Shown piece by piece: positions 9,778 through 19,380 of a stretch of DNA of 21,541 nucleotides. The notes under the pieces are model-generated. The model did no database searches, was not told the origin of the DNA, and saw only the letters and a list, made by a program, of their open reading frames with translations. A program made the position numbers and the translations under genes. The DNA comes from Silene noctiflora (Eukaryota; Streptophyta; Magnoliopsida; Caryophyllales; Caryophyllaceae), in contig VHZZ01019758.1 of NCBI GenBank assembly GCA_009801015.1, positions 5,374 through 26,914 of the forward strand, given 5' to 3'. Each line of letters begins with the position of its first letter. Positions within the stretch are counted from its first letter, which is position 1.

Positions 9778-12469
9778 AACCGAACGAATTACATACGCAA
9801 TAGTATAAATACTAAACTTATCTCATAGTGGTGACGCCTACCTACAATTTATTTCAAATGGATATTTTTTTAGGGATCTCACAGTCACCAAACTCTCGAG
9901 ATAAACATTTCTTAATTCGACAAACAATATACATATCACAACCATGACCCGATACATGGCATATACAACCATACCAAAGGCTGAGTAACCCGCAATAGAA
10001 AACATGGCCCATATTCCGTAACGAAAGGCCCAAAGTAGGTCGGAGAAAGCTCGTCAAGTAATCAATACACAATGACAGCACCGAGCATAAGTAAAACATT
10101 TGACAGTGGGATCCACCTCCAAACAAAATCGCCATACTCACACTAGCACAAATTAGATGAATACTAGAGATAGAGTCTCGGGTCAATGGTATGCTTAATA
10201 TGTCTGAGGCACGGTGTATAAGTATCTGACTCCGAGGTAACCTTTACATATCCAAGATACTTTATACAAGGACCCGATTCAGTAATATATGAACATGGTC
10301 GATGCATTACTTGTGAACCCCCGCGATAAAGTAGAATATTATACGAGTGAAAAACAGCGGGAAATATGAAATTTTTGAAACTTTTTAAGTCCAAACGCAA
10401 GAGTTCACTAACATGAATAAAATGAGAGTACAAAGTATGCAAAATCTACGTCATACAAACCAAGATAGTAGAATGGGAAAAAAATATCCAACGAATAAAC
10501 AAGTTTAAGGATAGGAATGTCTAGCAAAATATGTAAACAAGTCCAAGGGTCAAGTACTCGCAAGCTCACACGTCTTCCAACCCACAAAAGCTTCATCACA
10601 AACCTGTCATTCATGTAAACATGAACGCCACAGTCAGTGGGGAGTAACTCAAGGTTTTCCCAACCACTATTATTCAAAATGAACATAATTAGATACTCAA
10701 TTAAGCATGTATATCAAATACGACATAAATAACTTGAATAATAAAGAACATGAAATCATACATGGTAAATGAGATACAAATGCAAGATATAAAGAGAATG
10801 AACATATTCAAGGCATAATCAACATATATAACTCGAATATGGAATCATAGAGATAACAAGAACAATACTCAAGAACGGATTCCAATGAAAAATGGCATAT
10901 GCACTGGCGACTAGCTAAGTACGTTCCTAGTCTAAACCTGGCCAGACTCTCGGGATGCGATAAATGTCTCGCACCCAACACTCGATCGACAGAACAGAAG
11001 TCGAGTACCCCGTATCGGCAGAACAACCCGAAGGAGGCGGAAATGGAATGAGATAAACCCATACTTAGTAGAACCGCACAAGTACGGCGTAAGGCAAGTC
11101 ACGCAGGAATATATATAGCATCATGCCAATTTCGTAAGAATATGACTTCTTGAACTAATTACATACAATAAGGCATTCATATTTGAAATGAGATAATTAA
11201 ATGAGAACGAATGAGTTATAACTCATATATGAATATTCTACAACATTTCATGTAGGCATAATACAAATAAACCATAAATTCTTCACACATAAATCATATG
11301 AGAAAGAAGAAGAAAATAGGAACAGGGACTTCCCAGCCGGCGTGGGCACCGGCTGGGACTCTATCTATATATCAAAAGTTACCAAAAAGATCAGGAGGCT
11401 CCCAGCCGGTGTGGGCACCGGCAGACGACCCACTAGCTGGGACACACCCTTCATCGAAATTGCACCAAAACAACACAAACTTTACAGAAACTTCTCAATC
11501 GGCCAGACCACCGGCGCCGCCTATGCCCCGGCTGGGACACCACTGTCATGAAATGAATGAAATAAATCATTCAAACATTTACCACCAATATTTCACGCTA
11601 TAACAATCAAATGCCTCTGTTAACAAGATAAAATCGGGAAAATGAACATGTTTGAGACGGTTTCAACATCCAACACTAACGTATAACTTCAAGACATGAA
11701 ATTACTCATCCAAACATGTGAGAAATGCATAATAAACTTCGTATTACAACCATATTCTACAAACACAATAAAAACTCCAACTTTAACATTCAAATGACAA
11801 AATTAACACATAAAACACATAATTTTGACATAAATGTCGAGTAAAGTAACCTATCACCGTTACCTTTATTATCTTCAATCTTCAAGTGTATCATCTATCT
11901 CAAAGGAATCCGCTTCCGGGTCGTCCAAATCACACCCTAAAACATAAAAATGATAGATTAGTTGAAGAATTCACCCTCCTAGTGAACCCATGAATTTTGA
12001 AATAGATGGGGAAAGGAGAAATATGATGTCTTTCTTACTTAGAAAGATAGAGAACAAAATGAGGGTGAGTATGGCACGAATATAGAAGAGATTAGTTGAG
12101 AAATGAAGGAGATATCTCAAACTTGGGTTTTAAGAGGGATGTGTGGAAATGGAGGTTGGTCGAGAATGAGTTTTCAGATTCTACCAATGAAAGAGATGAA
12201 GTTGTAAGGGTTTTGTTGGAGTTTTGAGAAGAGAAAAGAATAAGGAAATAAATCCACTAGCCATACTGGGCCCAAAACTCAAATTGTGTAGGTTTTCGCT
12301 AAAAACACGGCTCAAGGCTACTACACATTTGAGACGGACATTATTAGTACCGGTATCATTATTATACCGCTAGAGCTATATTTTATAAAAATAAAGTTTA
12401 AAACATATTTAGCTTAATTAAAATATTAAAATGCTTTAAAACTATAATTAGAAAAGCGCGGGTGTTACA
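9778..12469 (-). repeat. 3' LTR of element B, left end unresolved
   Basis: The U3 end is certain: on the minus strand TGTAACACCCGCGC starts at 12469, directly after a polypurine tract. The leftward 2.6 kb holds no gene. It shows U3, then a C/T-rich transcribed start (about 12260-12130), then a long U5-like stretch with a GC-rich hairpin repeat (11332-11540). The open frames at 9854-11062 (minus) and 11298-11603 (plus) have no recognisable motif and are taken as chance frames. No matching LTR end was seen before 9778. The LTR may end within this region, or element A may have inserted into it. Confidence 0.6.
11332..11540. repeat. Three GC-rich hairpin repeats in B's LTR
   Basis: Unit 1 (11332-11357) is an inverted repeat with 11-nt arms, one mismatch and a 4-nt TGGG loop (CCCAGCCGGCG...CACCGGCTGGG). 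Unit 2 (11401-11443) has the same left arm and a right arm interrupted by extra sequence before CTGGGA. Unit 3 (about 11497-11538) is more diverged but ends in CCGGCTGGGAC. The GC content contrasts sharply with the AT-rich surroundings. Confidence 0.8.
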
Positions 12470-12484
12470 ATCTTCCCTTCTTTT
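12470..12484 (-). promoter_or_regulatory. Polypurine tract of element B
   Basis: The minus strand AAAAGAAGGGAAGAT abuts the LTR start at 12469. Position and composition are those of the plus-strand primer. Confidence 0.8.
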
Positions 12485-12573
12485 AAAAATTTTCGTCCTC
12501 GAAGCTTGAAGCAAGGGAGATTATCTCATGCGAGCAAACTAGGGTACTTGCTACGCATATAAGCTTATGGTTC

Positions 12574-13824
12574 CTATGTCTCCTCTTCCACATTACCACC
12601 CTTCCACAAAACTTTCACCAAAGATACAACCTTACTCCTCAACTTTTTATCCTTCTTGTCCAAGATACGAATCGATCTATCTTCAAAAGATAGACTGGGC
12701 TCGAGCTCGGGAATTTCATTTTGCAACACGTGCCTAGGGTCGCTAATGTATTTCCTAAGCTGAGACACATGGAAAACATCATGAACTTTACCCAAATTCG
12801 GGGGTAGATCCAATTTGTAAGCCACGTCACCAATTCTCTTCACATATTCATAGGGTCTAATGTACTTAGGACTCAACTTTACTTTCACACCAAACCTTTT
12901 CACTCCATTCATAGGGGATACTTTCAAGAACACCTTATCACAAACTTCAAATTCCAAGGGTCGTGGGCGAACATCGGTATAAGACTTTTGGCGATCTTGA
13001 GCGGCTTCCATTCTCTCTCGGATGAGCTTCACATGGTCAATCGTCTCGAGTATCTTGTAGGGTCCTAGATCACGAACATCACTTGCTTGATCCCAACAAA
13101 TCGGGCTACGACACTTCCTTCCATACAAGGCCTGATAAGGGACCATCCTGATAGAAGCATGAAAACTATTGTTATAAGAAAACTCTACTAACGGTAAGCT
13201 CTTCTCCCAACTAGCAGGAAAGTATAAGGCATAAGCACGCAACAAATATTCAAGGGTTTGAATAGTTCTCTCGGTTTGTCCATCGGTAGCTGCAAGAAAA
13301 GCGGAACTTATCAACAACGTACTACCCATAGAATCTTGCAAGGCTTTTCAAAATCTTGAATAAAACCTAGGGTCACGATCCGATACAATCTCTTTTGGAA
13401 CACCATGATAACGAACAACTTCCTAAACATAGGCACTAGCAAGGCGATCCAAATTCCAAGCCTCTTTAATAGGAATGAACCTAGCACATTTGGTCAATCT
13501 AACCACAATTACCCAAACGGCATCCTTTCCACCAACGGTCTTGGGCAACACCATAAAAAAATCCAGGGAGATGGATTCTCATTTCCAGAGAGGAACATCC
13601 AAGAGTTGTAGCAAACCTCCGGGTCTCTTATGCTCAATCTTCACTTGTTGACAAGTGAGACATCTTCCAACATATAACACAATGTCATTCTTCATGTTAG
13701 GCCACCAAAATTGAAGCTTCAAGTCTTTGTATATCTTGTCTCCTCTGGCGTGAATCAAATATGGGGATAGACGAGCTTCATCAAGAGCTCTCTTTCTCAA
13801 CTCGACGCCGTCGGGGACATACAA
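12574..13824 (-). pseudogene. Element B integrase with chromodomain-like C-terminus (broken)
   Basis: The zinc-binding region is at 13824-13579: the second His and CLTC are present, while the first His position reads Arg (EARLSPY). The catalytic core follows with a Leu-Asp-Phe first Asp (near 13565) and SDRD (near 13380). A TGA (13348-13350) stands in a Trp position after SRF. The frame then stays open for 255 codons (13341-12574) and includes DGQTER with the catalytic Glu, FSYNNSFHASI, FHVSQLRKYISD and a chromodomain-like tail (RILDKKDKKLRSK, VKVLWKGGNVEEE). The tail ends at a TAG (12574-12576) in the usual Trp position. A TAG also lies near 13425. The best-preserved integrase in the window, but still a pseudogene. 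Confidence 0.87.
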
Positions 13825-14401
13825 GCGGCCATGATAACGGAGGTATCCATTAGCATCGATCTCACAATCCGTAGCTTGGCTTGAAAACCTTTGAAAGTAG
13901 CATCATCCAGTAGGGCGTCATGAATCTCATGGTAGAGTAAGGGTTCGGCAACCATAACACAAATATAGTCAAATCCACTCTCCACAAATTGCAAACTCAA
14001 CCTACGAAATTCGGCACAAAGGTCATCGGGAAGCACACGAAAAACACTCAACCAATGAGGCGATTTCTTACTAAGGGCATCGACAACCTCATTTGCCTTT
14101 CCTTCATGATAAAGTAGTTCCATTTCATAGTGATTCACTAACTTCAACCATCGTCTTTGTCTCATATTAAACTCCTTTTGGGTGAAGATATACCTCAAAC
14201 TCTTATGATCGGTGTATATACGGCAATGAACTCCAATGAGGTAGTGTCTCCATATCTTCAAAGTACGGCGACAACGGCTAACTCAAGGTCATGAGTAGGG
14301 TAGTTCACGTCATAAACTCTCAATTGTCGCGAAGCATATGCAACAACTCTTCTATTTTTCATGAGCACACAACCTAAACCCATATTAGAAGCATCACAAT
14401 T
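13825..14401 (-). pseudogene. Element B RNase H, 5'-truncated (broken)
   Basis: The domain starts abruptly at the D junction with [13 protein letters not shown], the first RNase H strand. It continues through HDLEL, then a frameshift near 14265. The frame 14261-13797 then carries [29 protein letters not shown] and ALSKKS. The acidic residues expected for metal binding are present. The rest of the frame is the connector to integrase. The upstream reverse transcriptase is missing, cut exactly at 14401/14402. Confidence 0.85.
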
Positions 14402-15859
14402 TTAACACCCCAATTATTCGGCCAAGATAATTGAATCATTACCATCTCAATTTACCGAGGTAGTGTTTCGGACATACAATCAAAAAACCTTTTATATAAA
14501 TAATGGTTTAATGAATTACATAAATGTAACAAAAGAACAATAAATACACGTCATACGACTACGACTCTCTAATATAACTCTATCTTATGCCAACTTGACT
14601 CCAAAACTGCAGCTCGTTCTGTCTCCCGCGTGATACCAAAAGAAACCTATACATAACCTGCTCCCCATATGATCATAAATATCATATGGATCAACACAGG
14701 CCATCCCGGAAATAGGTGACAGTTAACACATAGCCACAAATGGTCATTTTTGATAACATAAACATGTAGGACACGACAAATGAAATACGATTATGCAACA
14801 CGACAATGAAATGCACATGACACAATCTCTAGCCACACCACACCGGTACCGGGACACGCTCAGACATACCCACAACCTAGTGACGACACCATAGCATTAC
14901 CCAAAAAAATAACCGGACCGCAGCTCATACAAAGGTACTCCGAGTACGTTGGTGGTACCGGGCTCGAGAGCGACTCGGATCCCCTGCCAGACAACGTGAC
15001 TCAACCTCACGTGCCCCTCCGCAACTCAAGCCATTAATGTGCACATCCCCCTCGGAGTGGAAAGCTCTGAGAGGCGACCCGAGCCTGAGATAGCCTCACA
15101 ACCGCCTCACGTCTCCAAGAGAACGAGTAACATCGTCGTAAAGCCGCCAACAATCTTCAACAAGGACATGAGACACATGAATGAAATTATGAACACAATA
15201 TGGAATACGACATTTCATACAACATATTATCAAAATACCATGATGTAACCGTATGTCCAAGAACCTCAACTCTCAAGTCAATACAACCAATACCATGTGA
15301 TAATGCATTTCCGACTCATACATGAACTCATCATCAACCTCACTTACCATGGTGAATGCAAGACTACGCATATCATAGAAACTAGGTGACAAATGCATAA
15401 AAAACCCATATAAAATGCCTAAACCGAGTAGGATTAACCTACCTTTAAGCATTATTCCCAAGCAATCCAATTAATAAGCAAGTTCTGTTTCATAAGACCG
15501 ACTCATCCTACAATACCATGTAATACTATCACAATACATCCTATACTATTATACGATACAAAACCCATTATCATTACCCACTAATGACCTATATTACAGT
15601 TACTAATTATCAATTAATTACCCATGAACAAAACCCCTAAAAGTTAGGGTTATAAATACTAGAAAAGGTAGATCTTACTTACATAGACGGAAGGAAGGAA
15701 AGGTTGTTGAACAATCCCTTAATCCAAGCTTGAATCTCATACAAATGTGTTTAAGAGGGTTTTAGAGAGAAGGAATAGGGCTTGGAGAGATAAGGAAGAA
15801 GGTAGAAATGAATTAGGGTTAGGACTCGAAATATCATTTATCGAGTATTGTACAGCGTC
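14402..15859 (-). repeat. LTR D: minus-strand LTR (solo LTR or 3' LTR remnant)
   Basis: Read on the minus strand, the end at 14402 is ...TTGGGGTGTTAAA, a slightly mutated GGTGTTACA-type LTR terminus. Positions 15030-15120 resemble element A's LTR near 1850-1920 (both contain CATTAATG(A/T)GCACATCCCCCT). Around 15670-15700 the sequence resembles the start of A's transcribed region (ttacttacatagacgga against ttactactgtgatagacacgga). A CCTAACCCTAATTC-like C/T-rich stretch follows. It is therefore a related LTR subfamily facing the same way as B and opposite to C. The U3 start is not found; the sequence runs into the palindrome array at 15860. The open frames at 15039-15248 and 15273-15470 are not genes. 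Confidence 0.75.
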
Positions 15860-16096
15860 GCTCGATCGAGTGACTCGGTCCACTCGGCCGAGTGCCGCCT
15901 ACTCAGTCGAGTGCACTCTTTACTTGACCGAGTGGGACTTACTCGATCTACTGTAAGCTTACTCAGTCCACTACAGGTTCACTCGGTCCACCAGAGGCCT
16001 TACTCGGTCCACTTTGATTTTCACTCGACCAAGTACATATGTGACTTGACTGAGTGACTTGTACTCGACCGAGTTTCTTCTGATACTCGACTGAGT
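15860..16096. repeat. Palindromic ACTCG-NN-CGAGT array at the D/C orientation switch (about 12 units)
   Basis: About twelve units at roughly 20-bp spacing, the densest cluster in the window. It ranges from GCTCGATCGAGTG and ACTCGGCCGAGTG to half-decayed units such as ACTCGGTCCACTT. Left of it the sequence is a minus-strand LTR; right of it the leader and gag of plus-strand element C. The same array type sits in both the U3 of these LTRs and the leader of A, so either partner could have supplied it. Confidence 0.88.
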
Positions 16097-16175
16097 AACC
16101 TCTTTGGGCGGTTTTATGTTTACTATGGGTCGTAGGCTATGTCCTTACGTATGTTCACCTTTTATAGCTCAAAGA
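16097..16175 (+). other. Element C leader remnant with conserved pre-gag block
   Basis: This short leader carries GTCGTAGGCTATGTCC and TTACGTATGTT (16129-16155), shared with element A (8581-8609), 21 bp before the gag ATG. No primer-binding site is visible, consistent with loss of the true 5' end. Confidence 0.65.
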
Positions 16176-17282
16176 ATGCTGCCAAAGAGATATGCTGCGT
16201 ACATGAGGGTTGTGGATAGAAGGCTCTTAAGAATGTGGGGAAGGCAAAGGAGGTGGTCATGGATGCTACAAATATGAGCACCACTATCTCGCGTTTTAAC
16301 CCTACTACCTATGAGGGCACAAGGGCTCCAAATCTGCTTGATAACTAGCATCGAGGGATGGAGAGTGTTCGGAGGTGGTGAACTATCCGGAGGAGATGAA
16401 GGTAGAACAAGTTGCGTTTTACCTAAGGGACGAGGCTAGAGTATGGTGGAGTCGTGAGAGGGAGAGTGCTCGGGAGTTCTACAAGGAGTGGGGTGAGCCT
16501 GCTATTCCTTTAGCTATGTTTAAGAAGGCTATGAGGCATCAGTTTGTTCCGGAACACATTTAGAACAAATTGAGAGCAGAGTTCGATTCTGTTAGAATGA
16601 TTGAGAGTATGACCATGGCGTACTACCGCAAGTTCAATGAGTTGTCGCGCTATGTGGACGATATAGAGTTAAGCCAACTAAGCCTGGCTCCCCGTTTCGA
16701 GCAGGGGTTATCGCTGAATATTTTGGAGAAGTTACCTACCGGGGTTCCTACCAACTTGATGGAAGTGTATGAGAGAGCTGGTAATAAAGAAATTTTGGTC
16801 GATATGACAAGGGAGGCCAAAGAGAAGGGAAGTGGGAAGAGGAAGGCGGATAGCGAGGGCACGGGGACTTCAGGGTTCAAACGTGGAAACTTCAACCAGG
16901 GGAGTTCTTACTCTTGTGGATTTAGTTTCACTGGAGGATCGTCTTATGGGGGTCGTGGTGCTAGAAGCGACAGTGGCAACTCTGGGTTGCAGTGTAACAA
17001 GTGTGGCGGTTCTGGCCACAAGAGGTATGAGTGCATGCACTAGCTTCGGTGGGAAAGGCTTCCAGGGGCAACAGAGATGAGGCTATTCACAGGATCTAGG
17101 GCAAAGTATAGCTAGTAACCGACCAGCTGGGTCATGGAATAATCAGGGTGGTCAGAGCAGCAACAATGGTAACTTCAACCTCAATAATTGAGGGACTTAT
17201 CAACGACAAAATGGTAATATAAATTAGAATTCAACTACCAAGTCTACTGCATCGGCCAGCACGGTGCTGTGTGGGGATTAGA
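16176..17282 (+). pseudogene. Element C gag with intact CCHC knuckle (broken)
   Basis: The start ATG at 16176 (MLPKRYAAYM) matches the A start at 8561. The early part is frame-shifted, with a stop near 16277. The capsid-like region is clear in the frame 16375-16563 (YLRDEARVWWSRERE) and, after a TAG, 16570-17043 (MRAEFDSV...YYRKFNELSRY, then a Gly/Ser-rich linker). A CX2CX4HX4C zinc knuckle lies at 16993-17034 with all four zinc ligands present. Just after it the frame changes, and the Asn/Gln/Ser-rich linker to the protease runs in the pol frame. That linker has stops at 17078, and near 17189, 17222 and 17279, mostly TAG or TGA where Gln, Arg or Trp codons would be expected. Confidence 0.86.
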
Positions 17283-17302
17283 AGAACAACGACAAGCTGT
17301 TC

Positions 17303-17932
17303 ATGATGGATAAGTACGCGGCTGAGGATGATGCTCAAGTAGTTACCGGTTACTTTCTTGTCAATTGTACTCCTACTTTTGTTTTATTTGATTCGGGACC
17401 TACACACTCCTTTATGTCTAAGGGTCATGCAAGGTTAATGGGTCTGGAGGAGTATGGGTTTGTAAAATATGAAGTCTTTATACCGTCGAAGGAGTCTGTA
17501 TCTTGTGGGAGGTTATACAAGGGAGTGTCTAAGGTTTTTGGGCAAGTCAACTTTCCAGTTGATTTGTTTTAGTTTCCTATGGATGGGATTGAAGTTATAG
17601 TCGGGATGAATTGGTTGGGGAAATATAGTGCTACCATAGACTGTCATGAAGAGAAGGTCACTTTAAAAGGACCTAAGAGAGTTAGGGTGTCTTACCGTGG
17701 GTTTGTGGTCAAACCCAAAGTCAAGATTATTGTAGCGGCGACTTTGAAGGCGTACCTAGGGAAGGGGTATCCTATGATCCATTTCCATGTAAAGGATACC
17801 AGGATAGATGAGCCATCAGCATTAGAGATACCAGTGGTGGGTGAGTTCGGGGATGTCTTTCCAGATAAGATACCGAGGTTACCTCCACAGAGGGATATTT
17901 ATTTCAGTGTTAAGCAGAAGCCGAGGATATGA
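17303..17932 (+). pseudogene. Element C aspartic protease (broken by stops, active site intact)
   Basis: The open stretch begins in DDAQVVTGYFLVN and contains the active-site Asp-Ser-Gly in VLFDSGPTHSF (Asp codon 17390-17392). This contrasts with element A, where the Asp is lost. A TAG at 17570-17572 interrupts between VDLF and FPMDG. IVGMNWLGKY and GEFGDVFPDKIPRLPPQRD follow, as is usual between protease and RT in chromoviruses. A TGA at 17930-17932 closes this part. Domain identity is secure; the protein could not be made without suppressing several stops. Confidence 0.87.
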
Positions 17933-18706
17933 CCTATATCTAAGGCCCTGTACCGTATAGGTCCTAAGGAGCTGGGAGAGTTGAAGAAGCAGTTAGATGA
18001 GTTACTAGAGAAGGGATGCATTAGACCTAGTGTATCGCCTTGGGGTGCTCCAGTTCTGTTTGTGAAGAAAAAGGATGGCAACTTGAGGTTATGCATCGAC
18101 TACAGAGAATTGATCCATGTCACGGTGAAGAGCAGGTATCCTTTGTCGAGGATTGATGATCTTTTTTATCAGTTGAGTGCGGCCAGGGTGTTTTCAAAGA
18201 TTGATCTAAGGTCGGGGTACCATCAACCGAGGATTCGGGATAAGGACATACCAAAAACAGCTTTTTGATCGAGATATGGTAACTTTGAGTATATGGTGAT
18301 GCCGTTAGGGTTGACTAATGCGCCAGCGGTGTTCATGGATTTGATGAATCGGATTTTCAATCAGTTCCTGGATCGGTTCGTGGTGGTGTTTATCGATGAT
18401 ATCTTAGTCTATTCTAAGACTAAGGAGGAGCACGAGGAGAATTTGAGGTTGCTGTTACAAACTTTGTGCGCCAACCAATTATATTCTAAGCTATCCAAGT
18501 GTGAATTCTTGTTAGAGAAAGTGGCTTTTTTGGGCCATGTGATTTCCAAGGTAGGGGCGGTTGTAGATCCTAGCAATTTTGAGGCGGTGTCAAACTGGGA
18601 AGCACCAAAGAATGTTGCTGATATTCGGAGTTTCTTTGGTTTTGCTGGGTACTACAGGAGGTTGGTAAAATATTTCTCAAAGATAGCTCGGCCTATGACA
18701 GCTTAG
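17933..18706 (+). pseudogene. Element C reverse transcriptase (broken by stops, catalytic residues present)
   Basis: Motifs appear in order in one frame: [57 protein letters not shown] (motif A Asp present), then a TGA at 18266-18268 in an Arg position of the TAF-SRYG motif. Next come [18 protein letters not shown] and [10 protein letters not shown], with both catalytic Asp codons (18395-18400), and [12 protein letters not shown] at 18704-18706 ends the segment after PMTA. The catalytic aspartates survive here, unlike in element A. Confidence 0.9.
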
Positions 18707-19380
18707 ATGATAAAGGAGAATATATTTCGACGGGATGAGAGTTGTGAGATGGTGTTCCAAGCCTTAAAGGAGCGTTTGACTACAGCTCATGTCTTAGCTT
18801 TGCTAGAGGGAAGTGAGAACTTTGAGGTATATAAAGATGCTTCCAAGAATGGTCTGGGTTGCAATTTGATGTTGAATGGGAAAGTCATTGCTTATGCTAC
18901 GAGGCAATTTAAGTCTTATGAGGAGAATCACCCTACTCACGACTTGGAGTTTGGTGTAGTTATGGTTGCTCTGAAGATTTGGAGACACTACCTTTATGTG
19001 GCAACCATTAAGGTGATTTCAGACCACAAGATCTTGAAGTACATCTATACCTAAAAGGAGCTGAATATGCGTTAGAGGAGGTGGATGGAGCTTATTGGTG
19101 ACTATGACATAGAGATTATATACCATGAAAGGAAAGCCAATGTAGTTGCTGACGTGTTGAGTAGAAAGAGCGTGCATTCCTTATGCACCGCCTTGTCTCA
19201 AATGAGGCTTAAGGATGACGTACGTAAGATAGGGATCCATATATTTTGCAAAGAGGATGCTCTCGGGGATTTGACAGTTGAACCTGAGCTTTATCTTGAG
19301 ATTAGGAATGCGCAAGTTGTTGATCTTAAGATTCAAGAGTGGAGAGATGGGGTAGAAAAGGGAAAAGTTACGAGGTTCTC
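18707..19380 (+). pseudogene. Element C RNase H and connector (broken by stops)
   Basis: The frame carries [26 protein letters not shown] and [11 protein letters not shown], then a TAA (19052-19054) and a TAG near 19073, both where Gln codons stand in element B. After these, RRWMELIGDYDIEIIYHERKANVVAD and VLSRKS complete the domain. The Asp, Glu, Asp and final Asp positions expected for metal binding are all present. The remaining residues form the connector to integrase, with the same length and style as in A. Confidence 0.87.

Larger units (their letters stand above)
9778..14401 (-). mobile_element. Element B: 3' part of a second chromovirus (truncated)
   Basis: On the minus strand this contains, from right to left, RNase H (cut at 14401), integrase, chromodomain-like tail, polypurine tract and a long 3' LTR. 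Gag, protease and reverse transcriptase are absent from the window because the LTR called D starts at 14402. The LTR sequence is unlike that of A and C, and its protein is clearly diverged from theirs, so it is a different family. The left end of its LTR could not be found, so 9778 is only the limit set by element A. Confidence 0.8.

Noticed and set aside
9854..11062. Series of minus-strand frames of 84-110 codons rich in hydrophobic residues and Cys
   Set aside because: Within B's LTR; no domain motifs, frames change repeatedly, and T-rich DNA naturally yields hydrophobic frames.
11298..11603. 101-codon Pro/Ala-rich plus-strand frame
   Set aside because: Its composition comes from the GC-rich hairpin repeats, and it is antisense to the LTR.
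15860..16096. CRISPR-like array
   Set aside because: Units are 12-bp palindromes with irregular short spacing and strong decay, in a plant retroelement context with no cas genes; not a CRISPR.
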